From the NCBI GenBank assembly GCA_020725265.1, contig DYFK01000001.1:290969-354968 (forward strand): a DNA stretch of 64,000 nt. The letters are read 5' to 3'. The position numbers were made by a program, and so were the translations under genes. Origin of the DNA: Hydrogenophilus sp. Its GTDB lineage: Bacteria; Pseudomonadota; Gammaproteobacteria; Burkholderiales; Thiobacillaceae. The notes beneath the pieces were generated by a model. The model had not been told where the DNA came from, ran no database searches, and worked only from the letters and a program-made list of their open reading frames with translations. Positions 25,885-34,116 of the stretch are shown in pieces (within the stretch, counting starts at the first letter, position 1; every line of letters starts with the position of its first letter).

Positions 25885-26149
25885 TTCCTCTCCCAAAACA
25901 TCCATTCTGGCGACGGGGCATCCCAGCCAACCGGAGAAATCAAAACCCAATCAAGAAATTTGGCACGCCAAAATCAGCGTAACCCATTGTTACTTAATGA
26001 CGAGCACTTGGCCGACTGGCTGTTTGGACAGGCGGCAACCAAAACCCGATCAAAACTTCTGTACATCCGATTTCATCCGTTTCCCACGCGTCACGCCTGG
26101 GTCATCCACCCATAACCACCCATAACCACCCATAACCACCCATAACCAT
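25885..26149. other. Non-coding gap inside the island, ending in a 10-bp tandem repeat
   Basis: 265 bases between the Schlafen-type gene and the helicase gene, markedly more AT-rich than the window average. No gene is seen. Positions 26111-26149 are a tandem array of the unit CATAACCACC (three exact copies plus one ending in ATT), just past the Schlafen stop codon. The gap could carry a second promoter for the helicase/nuclease pair, but I could not identify one. Confidence 0.6.
26111..26149. repeat. 10-bp tandem repeat, four copies
   Basis: The unit CATAACCACC begins at 26111, 26121 and 26131, with a fourth, slightly altered copy at 26141. The array abuts the end of the Schlafen-type gene. 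It is too short and has no spacers, so it is not a CRISPR. Slippage at this site could vary its length between strains. Confidence 0.85.
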
Positions 26150-27832
26150 TCAAGGTTCATTGAGCGTGTAAAAGGCACCACGCAATGTCCCATGCTGAAC
26201 CAGCTTGCCTTCCTCCTTGAGGCGCTTGAGCAACCACTTCGCCTGATCCACATTTAGATGGCACAGGTCCATGACCTCCCGGCGCTGAATCCGGCCGTGA
26301 TGCCGCACATGCCCCAGCACCATCTGTTCATGCTGCAAACGGCTGAACCCTGCCTGTCGCGTGTATTCCACCTGGCCGCCCTTGGCCCGGTACAACTCCG
26401 CCGACAAGGTATAGCTGCGGTTGCGCGTGTTGCCATGGGGTTGCACCAGTCCGGCCTCCACCAGCCGCTCCAGTGTGCGCTTCGCTTGGGCCGCGTCCCG
26501 ATGGATATGGCGGGCCAATTCTTCGGCATTCAGCCGCTTTTGCTCACGCAGGGCCGCCAGCACAATCAGGCTGTCGATTGGCAGCATGACGCCGTCCTGA
26601 AGGCTTTCCTGCTCAACCACGAGTTTCAGGAACACCTCATCGGCGTCCACCGTGGCCAGCTGCAAGACCACGTTGTTGCCATCGGTACGGCTGTAATCCG
26701 GTTCGGGGCGACCGAAACGAAGCATGCCTCGATAAATCTTGTCCACGCCGCGTCCCGACCGCTCGACGATGCCGATGCGCTTCATCGCATCGGCCAGGGC
26801 CGGGTTGCGCGGTCGCGGCTCGGTAGTCAACAGGTTATCCAGCGTCACGCCTTCCACCAGCCCGCCAGGATTGCTGACGGTCAAGCCGTGGTCATCCAGC
26901 CGCACATGCACCGCACCCAGCCGGTAGTAATCGCGATGCACCAGGGCATTGGCCACTGCCTCGCGGAATGCCCCCATGTCGACTTTGGGAACCGGCACCC
27001 GGAACAACCCGATCTGCACTTCCTTCTCCGGGTTGTTGGGGCGGAAATTGGTTTCCAGCCAGTCCAGTGCCTTCAACAGGGGAAATCGGCGGAACTCGTT
27101 GAACGATACCGTTTCCCGTGCCAACACCTGAAATGCCAGTTCATGCGTTGGCACCAACTCCCGCAACGCGGTTTCACGGCCGATCACCAGCAGGCCGGTC
27201 AGGGTGGGCGCCCGCTCACCTCCTTGCGTGCGGGTGGTGAAACCCAGCGCACCATCCAGCGCCTCGTCGTCCAGTTCCAGCAAGACGCGGTCGCCGCCGT
27301 ACTGACGGACGGACTGGCGCAGACGCTCCCGTTCAAGCGGGTCGAAATCCGCCAGCGTCGCCCCGGCCACCGCCTGGGCGGAAGCATCCGCCAAACCGAA
27401 GCGGCCGGCGCGGCTGTCGCGGTCATGCGGCAACATGGGTACGCACTCGGGCAGCCCGTCATGCTTGAGGCGACGGCGCAGATACACGCCCGCCGTGGTC
27501 GCCACCTCGGATGCGCACCGGGGGACCGCAATGCGCGCCACGCGGATGCCCGCCATGTCGAACGCCTCAACCGTCACCGCCAGGGAAGGTGAGGTTCTGG
27601 CCGCCACCAAGCCCGGCAGACCGGCCAGGTTCAGGTGCGCCTCATGCAAACCCGTGGGGGTGCCATCATCCTCAACGCCCAGCCAGAGTTCACCGCCCTC
27701 GCTGTTGGCCAGACAGGCCAGGGCTTCCACCAGTTCATCGTCGGGCAGACGCTTGCGGTCGCTCTTGAATTCGACGGTCAAGGTTTCCGACGGCGGCAGG
27801 ATGGATGAAGGGCGGCGCGACCTCGTGCTCAT
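26150..27832 (-). CDS. Schlafen-type AlbA_2 / RecG-like ATP-binding domain protein
   Basis: A 560-residue protein. Residues about 18-130 are an AlbA_2 (Schlafen-like) domain: LTVEFKSDRKRLPDDELVEALACLANSEGGELWLGV. Residues about 295-400 match the ATP-binding region of RecG-like transcriptional regulators: FREAVANALVHRDYYR, LTVSNPGGLVEGVT and GIVERSGRGVDKI. The last ~150 residues look like two winged-helix modules (AEELARHIHRDAAQAKRTLERL; VMDLCHLNVDQAKWLLKRLKEEG). Such proteins are regulators or, when Schlafen-like, nucleic-acid-acting defence proteins. It overlaps the methyltransferase stop by four bases, so the two are co-translated; a regulatory role for the island is plausible but unproven. 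Confidence 0.78.
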   Translation of the reverse strand: MSTRSRRPSSILPPSETLTVEFKSDRKRLPDDELVEALACLANSEGGELWLGVEDDGTPTGLHEAHLNLAGLPGLVAARTSPSLAVTVEAFDMAGIRVARIAVPRCASEVATTAGVYLRRRLKHDGLPECVPMLPHDRDSRAGRFGLADASAQAVAGATLADFDPLERERLRQSVRQYGGDRVLLELDDEALDGALGFTTRTQGGERAPTLTGLLVIGRETALRELVPTHELAFQVLARETVSFNEFRRFPLLKALDWLETNFRPNNPEKEVQIGLFRVPVPKVDMGAFREAVANALVHRDYYRLGAVHVRLDDHGLTVSNPGGLVEGVTLDNLLTTEPRPRNPALADAMKRIGIVERSGRGVDKIYRGMLRFGRPEPDYSRTDGNNVVLQLATVDADEVFLKLVVEQESLQDGVMLPIDSLIVLAALREQKRLNAEELARHIHRDAAQAKRTLERLVEAGLVQPHGNTRNRSYTLSAELYRAKGGQVEYTRQAGFSRLQHEQMVLGHVRHHGRIQRREVMDLCHLNVDQAKWLLKRLKEEGKLVQHGTLRGAFYTLNEP

Positions 27833-30615
27833 TGGATGGCCTTCCCTCGCTTGGGTTTGGTGGCGGCCTTGGGCTGCTCGGCCGTCATCTTGGTATACAG
27901 CTCAAACAGCTTTTCCAGCCGCTCGGTGTCGTTGCGGAAGCGGCGGCCGATGTAGATGCGCTCCAGAACCTCGTCGTTGCGCTCATGGGCCGCGCGCAGG
28001 TCGGCGGGCATGGCCTCGGGGTCGTACAGGTCGGCGATGGTGGCCGGAAAATGCGCCTCGCGGGCGAGCAGGATGTCGGAGGCCGTGCGGGTGAGGTCGG
28101 CTTTGTTCTTGTCGGTGAGGGTGGGAACGGGGAAGGTGTTCCAGCCGAGGGTGTTGGAGTAGGAAAAATCAGTTCTCATCCGAACGCAGACTGTGCCAAT
28201 CCAGACCCAATGCAGACGCGAGGCGATCAGCGCCATGTTCCAGAGGGGGGCGTCGTAGAGGGCAAAGTTTCGGTCGCCGATGATGGTTCCTTGCGACAGC
28301 AGTGCGACAGGCAAGTAAGGCCGGTTTTCGGAAGAAACACGAGGAACGACCATCAGCCGCTCATTGCCTCTCTGCCTGATTTGCTGAAAAGCATGTGGCG
28401 TGGTCGCCCCCCTTCGAGTCAATTCTTTGGTGCTTGCTTGGCGCATTGCGCGAACTTCGGCCAGGCGGGTCGCGACGCTGGGGATTGAATTGGCGAGATC
28501 AATGCTTTCGTCGTCAATCCAGAGACAGAGTCGCTGCTTTCCATTGATGGCTTCATCCGAACCAACAAAGGGGCGAATAAACTTTTCAGTACGGGAATCA
28601 GACAAGCGAAGCGCTTCCGCCTCGCTCAAATCCAGAATCAGGTGCCCGCCGTCAGCCGGCTTATTGCCGTTGGTCATCGGCGAGACAGAACCCAATGGGT
28701 TGGTTTCTGCCTCAACCACGACATTTACGCCAGCGACCAAATACGCATTGATGTAATCAGCCTCGCGCAACACCGTTTGCTTGTCGCCGCCTTCCCCATA
28801 TAAGCGGCGTGGCTGTCCAGCATTTCGCGCAATACCAACGATAGCTACCGTTACTCCCGCATTGTGACTGGCAAGATTCGCCCATTTGAAACTGGTATGA
28901 GCGAAGGCGATTTCGTGTCCAGTGTTGAAAATCAGCGGCCATAGATACGCGACTTGTTGCCCCTGACAAATGCTGTTGGTACTCACAAACGCAGCTACCG
29001 AGTTGGTGTGTGTGCCGTAATCGGCAGCCTTCATGAACCAGCCCGCTACATAGTCCAGTGTTTTCCAGGTCTTCGTGCGCCTGCTGAAGATGGCTTCCAA
29101 GTCGGCTTTTTGCGTGGCGGTTTGCCATGTCGAGCCAAGATAGGGTGGATTCCCGCAGATATACGTCTCCCCACCCTCATTCTCGAAATCAATCTGCGCC
29201 TGATCCAGCGGCGTCCCAAACAAATCTTCCGCCAGCAATTTCACCCCCGTGCCAGTCGGCGGGCAGATGCTCAACCAGTCCAGCCGCAGAGCATTGCCGC
29301 AGGTGATCCAGTTCTGCGACTCCAGCGGCAGAAATTCGGCCAGCGCCTCTTTCTGGCCGCGATACATCACGTCGCACTGGTACTCGGCGATGATGAGGGC
29401 AAGGCGGGCAATCTCGGCCGGGAAGTCGCGCAGCTCGATGCCGCGGAAGTTGGTCAGCGGGATGTCGCTCTTGCGCCCCGGCTCGCCGCGCCGCTCGTTG
29501 ATGGCGTTCTCGATCTCGCGCATCTGCTTGTAAGCAATGACCAGGAAGTTGCCCGAGCCGCAGGCCGGGTCGAACACCCGGATACGGGCCATGCGTTTCT
29601 TCAGGTTGAGCAGCTTGAGCTTGTTGTCGCCGGCCTCCGCCAGCTTGGCGCGCAGATCGTCCAGGAACAGCGGGTTGAGCACTTTCAGGATGTTGGGCAC
29701 GCTGGTGTAGTGCATGCCCAGGGCGCCGCGCTCCTCGTCGTCGGCCACGGCCTGGATCATCGAACCGAAGATGTCGGGGTTGATCCGGGTCCACTCCAGA
29801 TTGCCGACGTGCAGCAGGTAGGAACGGGCGATCTTGCTGAAGCGGGGCACGTCCAGGTTGCCGGAGAACAGGCCGCCGTTGACGTAGGGGAAGGTGTCGG
29901 CCCAGCGCGGCAGGTTGGCGGCGGCGCGGTCTTCGATCCTGACGTTCATGGCGCGGAAGATTTCGCCGATCACCGCGTGGGTGTTGGACGAATCCCGCGC
30001 GCTCATCTGGTCGATGGTGGCGGTGAACAGGCCGGAGCCATGGAAGATGTCGGTGTCTTCGGCGAAGAAGCAGAAGATCAGGCGGGCCATGAAGTGGTTC
30101 ATGTCCGGGCGGCGGTCGGCCGCGCCCCAGTCCGGGTTGTCCTTCAGCAGTTCGATATACAGCCGGTTCAGGCGGCCGGTGGCCTTGATGTCGAAGGCGC
30201 TTTCGCGGATTTGCTTGACGGTGGTGATGCCGGCCAGGGGCAGGAAGAAGCCGAAGTGGTCGGGGAAGTTTGGGTAGGCACAGGCGACCGTCTCACCAGT
30301 GGCGAGGTCTTCCGCCTCGAAGTCCGCGCCGTCGGTGGCGAGGATGAAGCGGGCCTTGGCCTTCGCGGTCGCCGGGCTGGCCTTCAGCTCGGCCAGGGTC
30401 TGGGTAACCCGGCCCGTGTCGGCGACGGCGATGTGGATGTTGTTGGTTTGCAGCACGCCGCCCAGGTCGGATTTGTTCGACGCCCCCGCGCGCAGGCGCT
30501 TGAGGGTCGTTTCCTTGTTGCCGAAGGCCATGAGAAAGGCAAATGGAAACGCCGCGCGGTCGAACGGCTGGAGCGCCAGGCTTGATATGGCTTCTTCAAT
30601 TTCTACGGCATTCAT
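27829..30615 (-). CDS. MmeI/YeeA (DnmA)-like adenine-specific DNA methyltransferase
   Basis: A 928-residue class I SAM-dependent DNA methyltransferase. Motif I is FDPACGSGNFLV (residues about 348-359) and the catalytic motif IV is GNPPYLGS (488-495), the N6-adenine type. The N-terminal region (FPFAFLMAFGNKETTLKRL, FPDHFGFFLPLAGIT) and the C-terminal target-recognition region resemble MmeI-family enzymes. I see no clear PD-(D/E)xK motif at the N-terminus, so it is probably a methyltransferase without its own nuclease. Order with helicase and GIY-YIG genes recalls B. subtilis yeeA(dnmA)-yeeB-yeeC. A -10-like GATAAT lies on its strand about 40 bases upstream (30654-30659). Segments of the C-terminal half (about 28150-29050) are AT-richer, a sign of transfer. 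Confidence 0.85.
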   Translation of the reverse strand: MNAVEIEEAISSLALQPFDRAAFPFAFLMAFGNKETTLKRLRAGASNKSDLGGVLQTNNIHIAVADTGRVTQTLAELKASPATAKAKARFILATDGADFEAEDLATGETVACAYPNFPDHFGFFLPLAGITTVKQIRESAFDIKATGRLNRLYIELLKDNPDWGAADRRPDMNHFMARLIFCFFAEDTDIFHGSGLFTATIDQMSARDSSNTHAVIGEIFRAMNVRIEDRAAANLPRWADTFPYVNGGLFSGNLDVPRFSKIARSYLLHVGNLEWTRINPDIFGSMIQAVADDEERGALGMHYTSVPNILKVLNPLFLDDLRAKLAEAGDNKLKLLNLKKRMARIRVFDPACGSGNFLVIAYKQMREIENAINERRGEPGRKSDIPLTNFRGIELRDFPAEIARLALIIAEYQCDVMYRGQKEALAEFLPLESQNWITCGNALRLDWLSICPPTGTGVKLLAEDLFGTPLDQAQIDFENEGGETYICGNPPYLGSTWQTATQKADLEAIFSRRTKTWKTLDYVAGWFMKAADYGTHTNSVAAFVSTNSICQGQQVAYLWPLIFNTGHEIAFAHTSFKWANLASHNAGVTVAIVGIARNAGQPRRLYGEGGDKQTVLREADYINAYLVAGVNVVVEAETNPLGSVSPMTNGNKPADGGHLILDLSEAEALRLSDSRTEKFIRPFVGSDEAINGKQRLCLWIDDESIDLANSIPSVATRLAEVRAMRQASTKELTRRGATTPHAFQQIRQRGNERLMVVPRVSSENRPYLPVALLSQGTIIGDRNFALYDAPLWNMALIASRLHWVWIGTVCVRMRTDFSYSNTLGWNTFPVPTLTDKNKADLTRTASDILLAREAHFPATIADLYDPEAMPADLRAAHERNDEVLERIYIGRRFRNDTERLEKLFELYTKMTAEQPKAATKPKRGKAIQ

Positions 30616-30909
30616 GGTTCGAGCATAACGGAGGCACGGGTTCTGGCGCGGCCATTATCTGGTTGTTCTCGCATGATCGACACGCAAAGGCCACAAGCGA
30701 TTTCCATCCAGCCACCATGAACCCCAAGGCCTGTCGGATTGGCTTCGACATTCGGCGGCAGGCCGTCGACGCGCCCTTCCCGCAAACGATCGCCACCCGC
30801 GCGCAAAGCCCGGCGCCGGGGCGCTGTCGCATACTTGCGGGCCATGTCCGTTCCCGTCGCCGGCCGCGCGCGCTTTCGCAGAATGAGTTGATCGCGCTGC
30901 TCGCGCTGA
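30616..30909. other. Island promoter region and unexplained spacer
   Basis: About 290 bases upstream of the methyltransferase gene. On the minus strand GATAAT (30654-30659) could be a -10 element, though its -35 is weak. The remainder has no gene I can support; short open frames on both strands lack ribosome-binding sites and homology. The segment leads directly into the nnrS remnant and is probably debris from the event that placed the island here. Confidence 0.45.
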
Positions 30910-31068
30910 TTGGCGCGGCCGCCGCGCCGCGATCTGGCCATGTTCGCCTTCGGTCTCTTCCTGTGGCGCTTCTGGCAACCGCTGACCCGGTCCCAGCCGG
31001 ACAACGCCGCCGGCTGCGCGGAGCCGGTGGCGACGGAGGCAGCGGCGACACGGGAATTCGCCTGCTGA
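30910..31068 (+). pseudogene. Internally deleted nnrS remnant (about 52 codons)
   Basis: In one frame ending at TGA 31066 the sequence reads LARPPRRDLAMFAFGLF, then FWQPLTRSQPDNAAGCAEP and a REFAC end. The first part equals an internal piece of the intact NnrS (around residue 210); the second equals its extreme C-terminus. About 150 codons in between are gone and there is an in-frame stop just before the homology begins (30907). A 33-base stretch at 30914-30946 differs from the intact gene by a single base, while the C-terminal part is more diverged. It is therefore a scar of a second nnrS copy or a recombinant, on the far side of the defence island. Confidence 0.8.
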
Positions 31069-31091
31069 AAGCGCGTCAGGCCAACGGTCCG

Positions 31092-31862
31092 CTAGGGGGT
31101 AACCAGTCCCATCCGTACCGCCACCGCCACCGCGTGCACCTTGCTGTGCACGCCGAGCTTCCTCATGGCATTGCCGAGGTGATGGATCACTGTCCGCTCA
31201 CTGATGTTGAGGATGTCGGCGGTTTCACCATTGGTCTTGCCCCGGCAGGCCCAGACCAGGCACTCCCGTTCGCGGTCGGTGAGCAGGCCGATGGCCGCTG
31301 GCGGGGCATCGACCTGGCCACGCAGGGCCAGCACCCGTTCGTGGTAGAGCAATGCCGCGAGCCGGAACCATGACGGCGGCTGGCCGTGCCGTTCCAGTTC
31401 CGCTGGGTCGCCGGGCCAGAACAGACTGATGATCGCCGAACGCGGCTGGCCAAACGGGTCGCGGGCATGGCAGGGCAGCACGTAGCCGTCGCGATAACCA
31501 TGGTCGCTGGCCAGTTCCACCAGCAGGCGCACCCGCCCCTTCACGCCCGGGCGCGGCTTGAGGTGGCGCCGGTAGTCCGGGCAATCGCTCCACAGGAACG
31601 GCGCGTTGCTGCTCGCCGCCCGCCGAACGGTGGGATCGAAGGCCGGCAGGTCGTGTTCCAGGTAGGTGGCGAGGAAGCCCCGGTCGAGGGAGGTCACGAA
31701 GTAGGGGGTCGGCTCGCGCGGCAGCGGCACCCGGCTGCAATCGGCATAGGTGCTGGCGGTGAAGCCGTATTCGGCCGCCATCCGGTCAAGCACGGGTTCC
31801 AGCGTGGCCAGATCGCGGCTGTCCATGACCCGGTTGAGCATGTCGTCCAGGATCAGGCTCAC
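31092..31862 (-). CDS. LuxR-family regulator with autoinducer-binding domain
   Basis: A 256-residue regulator. I set the start at GTG 31862 because GGGAGGGG lies just upstream; the open frame extends further (to 32009) without family similarity. Residues about 20-165 match the autoinducer-binding domain: the aromatic Tyr, an Asp-Pro pair (FDPTVRRA) and a Trp (PFLWSD) correspond to ligand-pocket residues of TraR/LuxR, followed by a GYRDGYVLPC segment. The C-terminal ~65 residues are the GerE-type helix-turn-helix (LTDRERECLVWACRGKTN, SERTVIHHLGNAMRKLGV). No luxI is in the window, so it may be a solo receptor. It is divergent from the beta-helix gene, and a lux-box-like dyad lies between them. 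Confidence 0.88.
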   Translation of the reverse strand: MSLILDDMLNRVMDSRDLATLEPVLDRMAAEYGFTASTYADCSRVPLPREPTPYFVTSLDRGFLATYLEHDLPAFDPTVRRAASSNAPFLWSDCPDYRRHLKPRPGVKGRVRLLVELASDHGYRDGYVLPCHARDPFGQPRSAIISLFWPGDPAELERHGQPPSWFRLAALLYHERVLALRGQVDAPPAAIGLLTDRERECLVWACRGKTNGETADILNISERTVIHHLGNAMRKLGVHSKVHAVAVAVRMGLVTP

Positions 31863-32069
31863 GACACCCCTCCCGCCGTCGCCATCGGCCAGCGACGAGC
31901 CTCCCGGGACGCGGCCGCGCCACGCCGGCGGGCTGCTCCCATCTTGAATTCGTCGTGCCGGAGGATTCTGGACATCCGCGCACTGTATCCAGGCGTCCCG
32001 GACAGTCAACCATGGTCATGCCACCCGCCTCCTTCTCCACCGCCACCGCCCTCGCGACCATCCGGCTTT

Positions 32070-32089
32070 ACCTGTCAGTTCCGACAGTT
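32070..32089 (+). promoter_or_regulatory. Lux-box-like operator upstream of the beta-helix gene
   Basis: The 20 bases ACCTGTCAGTTCCGACAGTT have the lux-box form ACCTGT-N8-ACAGGT with one outer mismatch; CTGTC and GACAG form a perfect inner dyad. A -10-like CAGAAT at 32111-32116 predicts a start near 32123, which puts the centre of the dyad near -43, the class II activation position for LuxR proteins. It faces the gene at 32213 and lies 208 bases before the LuxR start. No other control site is seen in the 31863-32212 spacer. Confidence 0.65.
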
Positions 32090-32212
32090 AATAGGCCGCG
32101 CCCCAGTCGACAGAATGGCCGCGCATGAGCTCGATGAGCATTGGGGCCGGCTGGCGTCCTGGACATGCCGGCCGGCGGTGGTGGTGGCCGGACGCGAAAA
32201 AGGATATCGACG

Positions 32213-34057
32213 GTGAAGGATCAAGGAGCAATGAGGCGGACTGACGCGGGCGACACGGTGGCATCGGTGCCGTGTTCCGGGGTCGGGGAGGATGCGCGAC
32301 AGGACCGGCGGCTGGCCGGATGGTGCCGCGCGATGTTGTTGTTGACGGCCACCGCCCAGCCGGCCTGGGCGGCGGTGTTGCAGGTATCGGACCATGGCAC
32401 CGTCCAGGCGACGGTGGACGCGGCGGCGGATGGCGACAGCGTCGTCTTGGCCGCGCAAACCTATGTGGAGCAGGTAACCATCACCAAGGCGATCACCCTG
32501 GAGGGCGCCGGGGTCGGCCAAACCATCCTGCGCGCGCCCGCCGCCGCCAGCCTGATGCAAAGCGGCGGCAACTGGACCAACCTCAAGAACCAGGACGTGT
32601 TCGCGATCATCGGCGTCAAGACCGGCACGGCCGGGCAGGTCACGATTCGGAACCTGACCGTGGACGGCGACGACCAGGGCTATCTTCCGGATGCCGCCTA
32701 CCCGAACAAGAACGACTACGACTTCCAGGGCATCGGCGTCTACGACGCCAACGTCATCATCGATTCGGTGCTGGTCACCGGCGTGCGCGCGCTGGCCTCG
32801 GATTACGGCTTCGGCCCGCCCGACGTGTATCCCGACGAGCCGGCCGGCATGAATCACAACGCGAGCATCTTCGCCGAAAGCGCGGAAGGCGCCGGCACCC
32901 ATACCCTCGTGGTGCGGAATTCCACCATCACCAAGTTCCAGAAGACCGCGCTGCTGGCCTGGGGCCCGACGCTGGTGGTGGACATTCACGACAACACGCT
33001 CCAGGGCTACGGCCAGACCCTGCACAGCAGCGGCAACGGCATCCAGATCGCCTCCTCGAATCTCTCCGGCGGCGCGGGCACCAGCGGCGATCGGCGGGGC
33101 ACCACCGGTGCCATCGCCAACAACCGGATATTGGGGTTCGGGCACGTCATCCCTGAACCGGGCGGCGTCTTCGATCCCGTGACGGGCTTCTATTCCAACG
33201 GCTCGTATCTGAATCCGTGGCAGAGCGGACCCAGTGGCATCCTGCTGTACGAGGCCGGCGCCGGCGTGCGGATCACCGGCAACACCATCACCGGGCCGGG
33301 CATCCATTCCTGGCACAGCAATCTCACCTCCAGCAACGGCGGCTACTCGAGCACCGGCATCAACGTCACCAACAGCATGAACGTCACGGTCACCGGCAAT
33401 CGGATCAGCGGCTTCGACGTCGGCATCCTCGAAGGGGCCGCGCTGCCCGGTTCGGTGTTCAATGTGGCGGGAAACACCCTGTCGGCCAACGACATCGACA
33501 TCTGGTCGGCATCGGGGAACGACCAGATTGCCCTGAGGCCGCACAGCGAAACCATCGCTTTCCGACAAACCGGCAACGGCATCGACACCCTGTCCGGTTT
33601 CGGTCCGGGCGACCGGATTCGCGTGATCGGCTTCGTCGCCGGCTCGGTCAACGGCATGATCGGCTCCGACCCCGTCCATATGACGGACACCTCGGGCAAC
33701 CCACGGATCAACGGCTATACCGACGGCCAGCCGGTGGTGGACTTCACCGGTGGCACGGTCGGTGCCGGCGACGGGAGCAACGTCCCGGCCAGATCGGCGC
33801 GGGTCTCCATCTCGGGCGGCATCACCCGGCTGCACATCGATACCGACGGCGTCGATGGCCCCCCCGAGCTGGTCATCGATCTGAACGGCCCCTACTCCCC
33901 GGAAAATTTCGTGCTCGCCGGCGACACCATCGGCTACGTGGCGACCCCCGTGAACATCCCGACGTTGTCCGGTTGGGGGCTGATGCTGCTGTCCGGGTTG
34001 CTGGCCGGACTGGCCGGCTTCCGTACCCGACGTCTCGCTCCTGAATCGGGGTCATGA
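32213..34057 (+). CDS. Exported parallel beta-helix protein with IPTL-CTERM tail
   Basis: About 614 residues from GTG 32213 (AAAAAGGA upstream); ATG 32231 after AAGGAG is an alternative. A long positively charged N-region precedes the signal core (AMLLLTATAQPAWA). Residues about 65-480 are right-handed parallel beta-helix repeats, pectin-lyase-like: TVQATVDAAADGDSVVLAAQTYVEQVTI, then recurring N-x-I/G turns such as ITGNTITG and VTGNRISG. A DTLSGFGPGDRIRVIGF stretch resembles calcium-type beta segments. The tail VNIPTLSGWGLMLLSGL...GFRTRR is a textbook IPTL-CTERM sorting signal. It is probably a surface or matrix polysaccharide-acting or adhesive protein under LuxR control (inference). Confidence 0.8.
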   Translation: MKDQGAMRRTDAGDTVASVPCSGVGEDARQDRRLAGWCRAMLLLTATAQPAWAAVLQVSDHGTVQATVDAAADGDSVVLAAQTYVEQVTITKAITLEGAGVGQTILRAPAAASLMQSGGNWTNLKNQDVFAIIGVKTGTAGQVTIRNLTVDGDDQGYLPDAAYPNKNDYDFQGIGVYDANVIIDSVLVTGVRALASDYGFGPPDVYPDEPAGMNHNASIFAESAEGAGTHTLVVRNSTITKFQKTALLAWGPTLVVDIHDNTLQGYGQTLHSSGNGIQIASSNLSGGAGTSGDRRGTTGAIANNRILGFGHVIPEPGGVFDPVTGFYSNGSYLNPWQSGPSGILLYEAGAGVRITGNTITGPGIHSWHSNLTSSNGGYSSTGINVTNSMNVTVTGNRISGFDVGILEGAALPGSVFNVAGNTLSANDIDIWSASGNDQIALRPHSETIAFRQTGNGIDTLSGFGPGDRIRVIGFVAGSVNGMIGSDPVHMTDTSGNPRINGYTDGQPVVDFTGGTVGAGDGSNVPARSARVSISGGITRLHIDTDGVDGPPELVIDLNGPYSPENFVLAGDTIGYVATPVNIPTLSGWGLMLLSGLLAGLAGFRTRRLAPESGS

Positions 34058-34116
34058 GCCGGATACCGGAAATCCCGCCGTGGCCGCCATCCGCCTCCGC
34101 GGTCATCGCCGCGTCC

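Noticed and set aside
26111-26149. CRISPR array
   Set aside because: The repeat units are contiguous 10-mers without spacers and there are no cas genes.
22571-31068. A 15-base near-direct repeat (GAATTCGCCTG.TGA) at both sides of the island as an attachment site
   Set aside because: The two copies are the homologous last codons of nnrS and its remnant, so homology of the genes explains them. No integrase or tRNA gene is present.
31863-32009. N-terminal extension of the LuxR protein to 32009
   Set aside because: The extra 49 residues have no similarity to the family; the GTG at 31862 has the clear GGGAGGGG ribosome-binding site.
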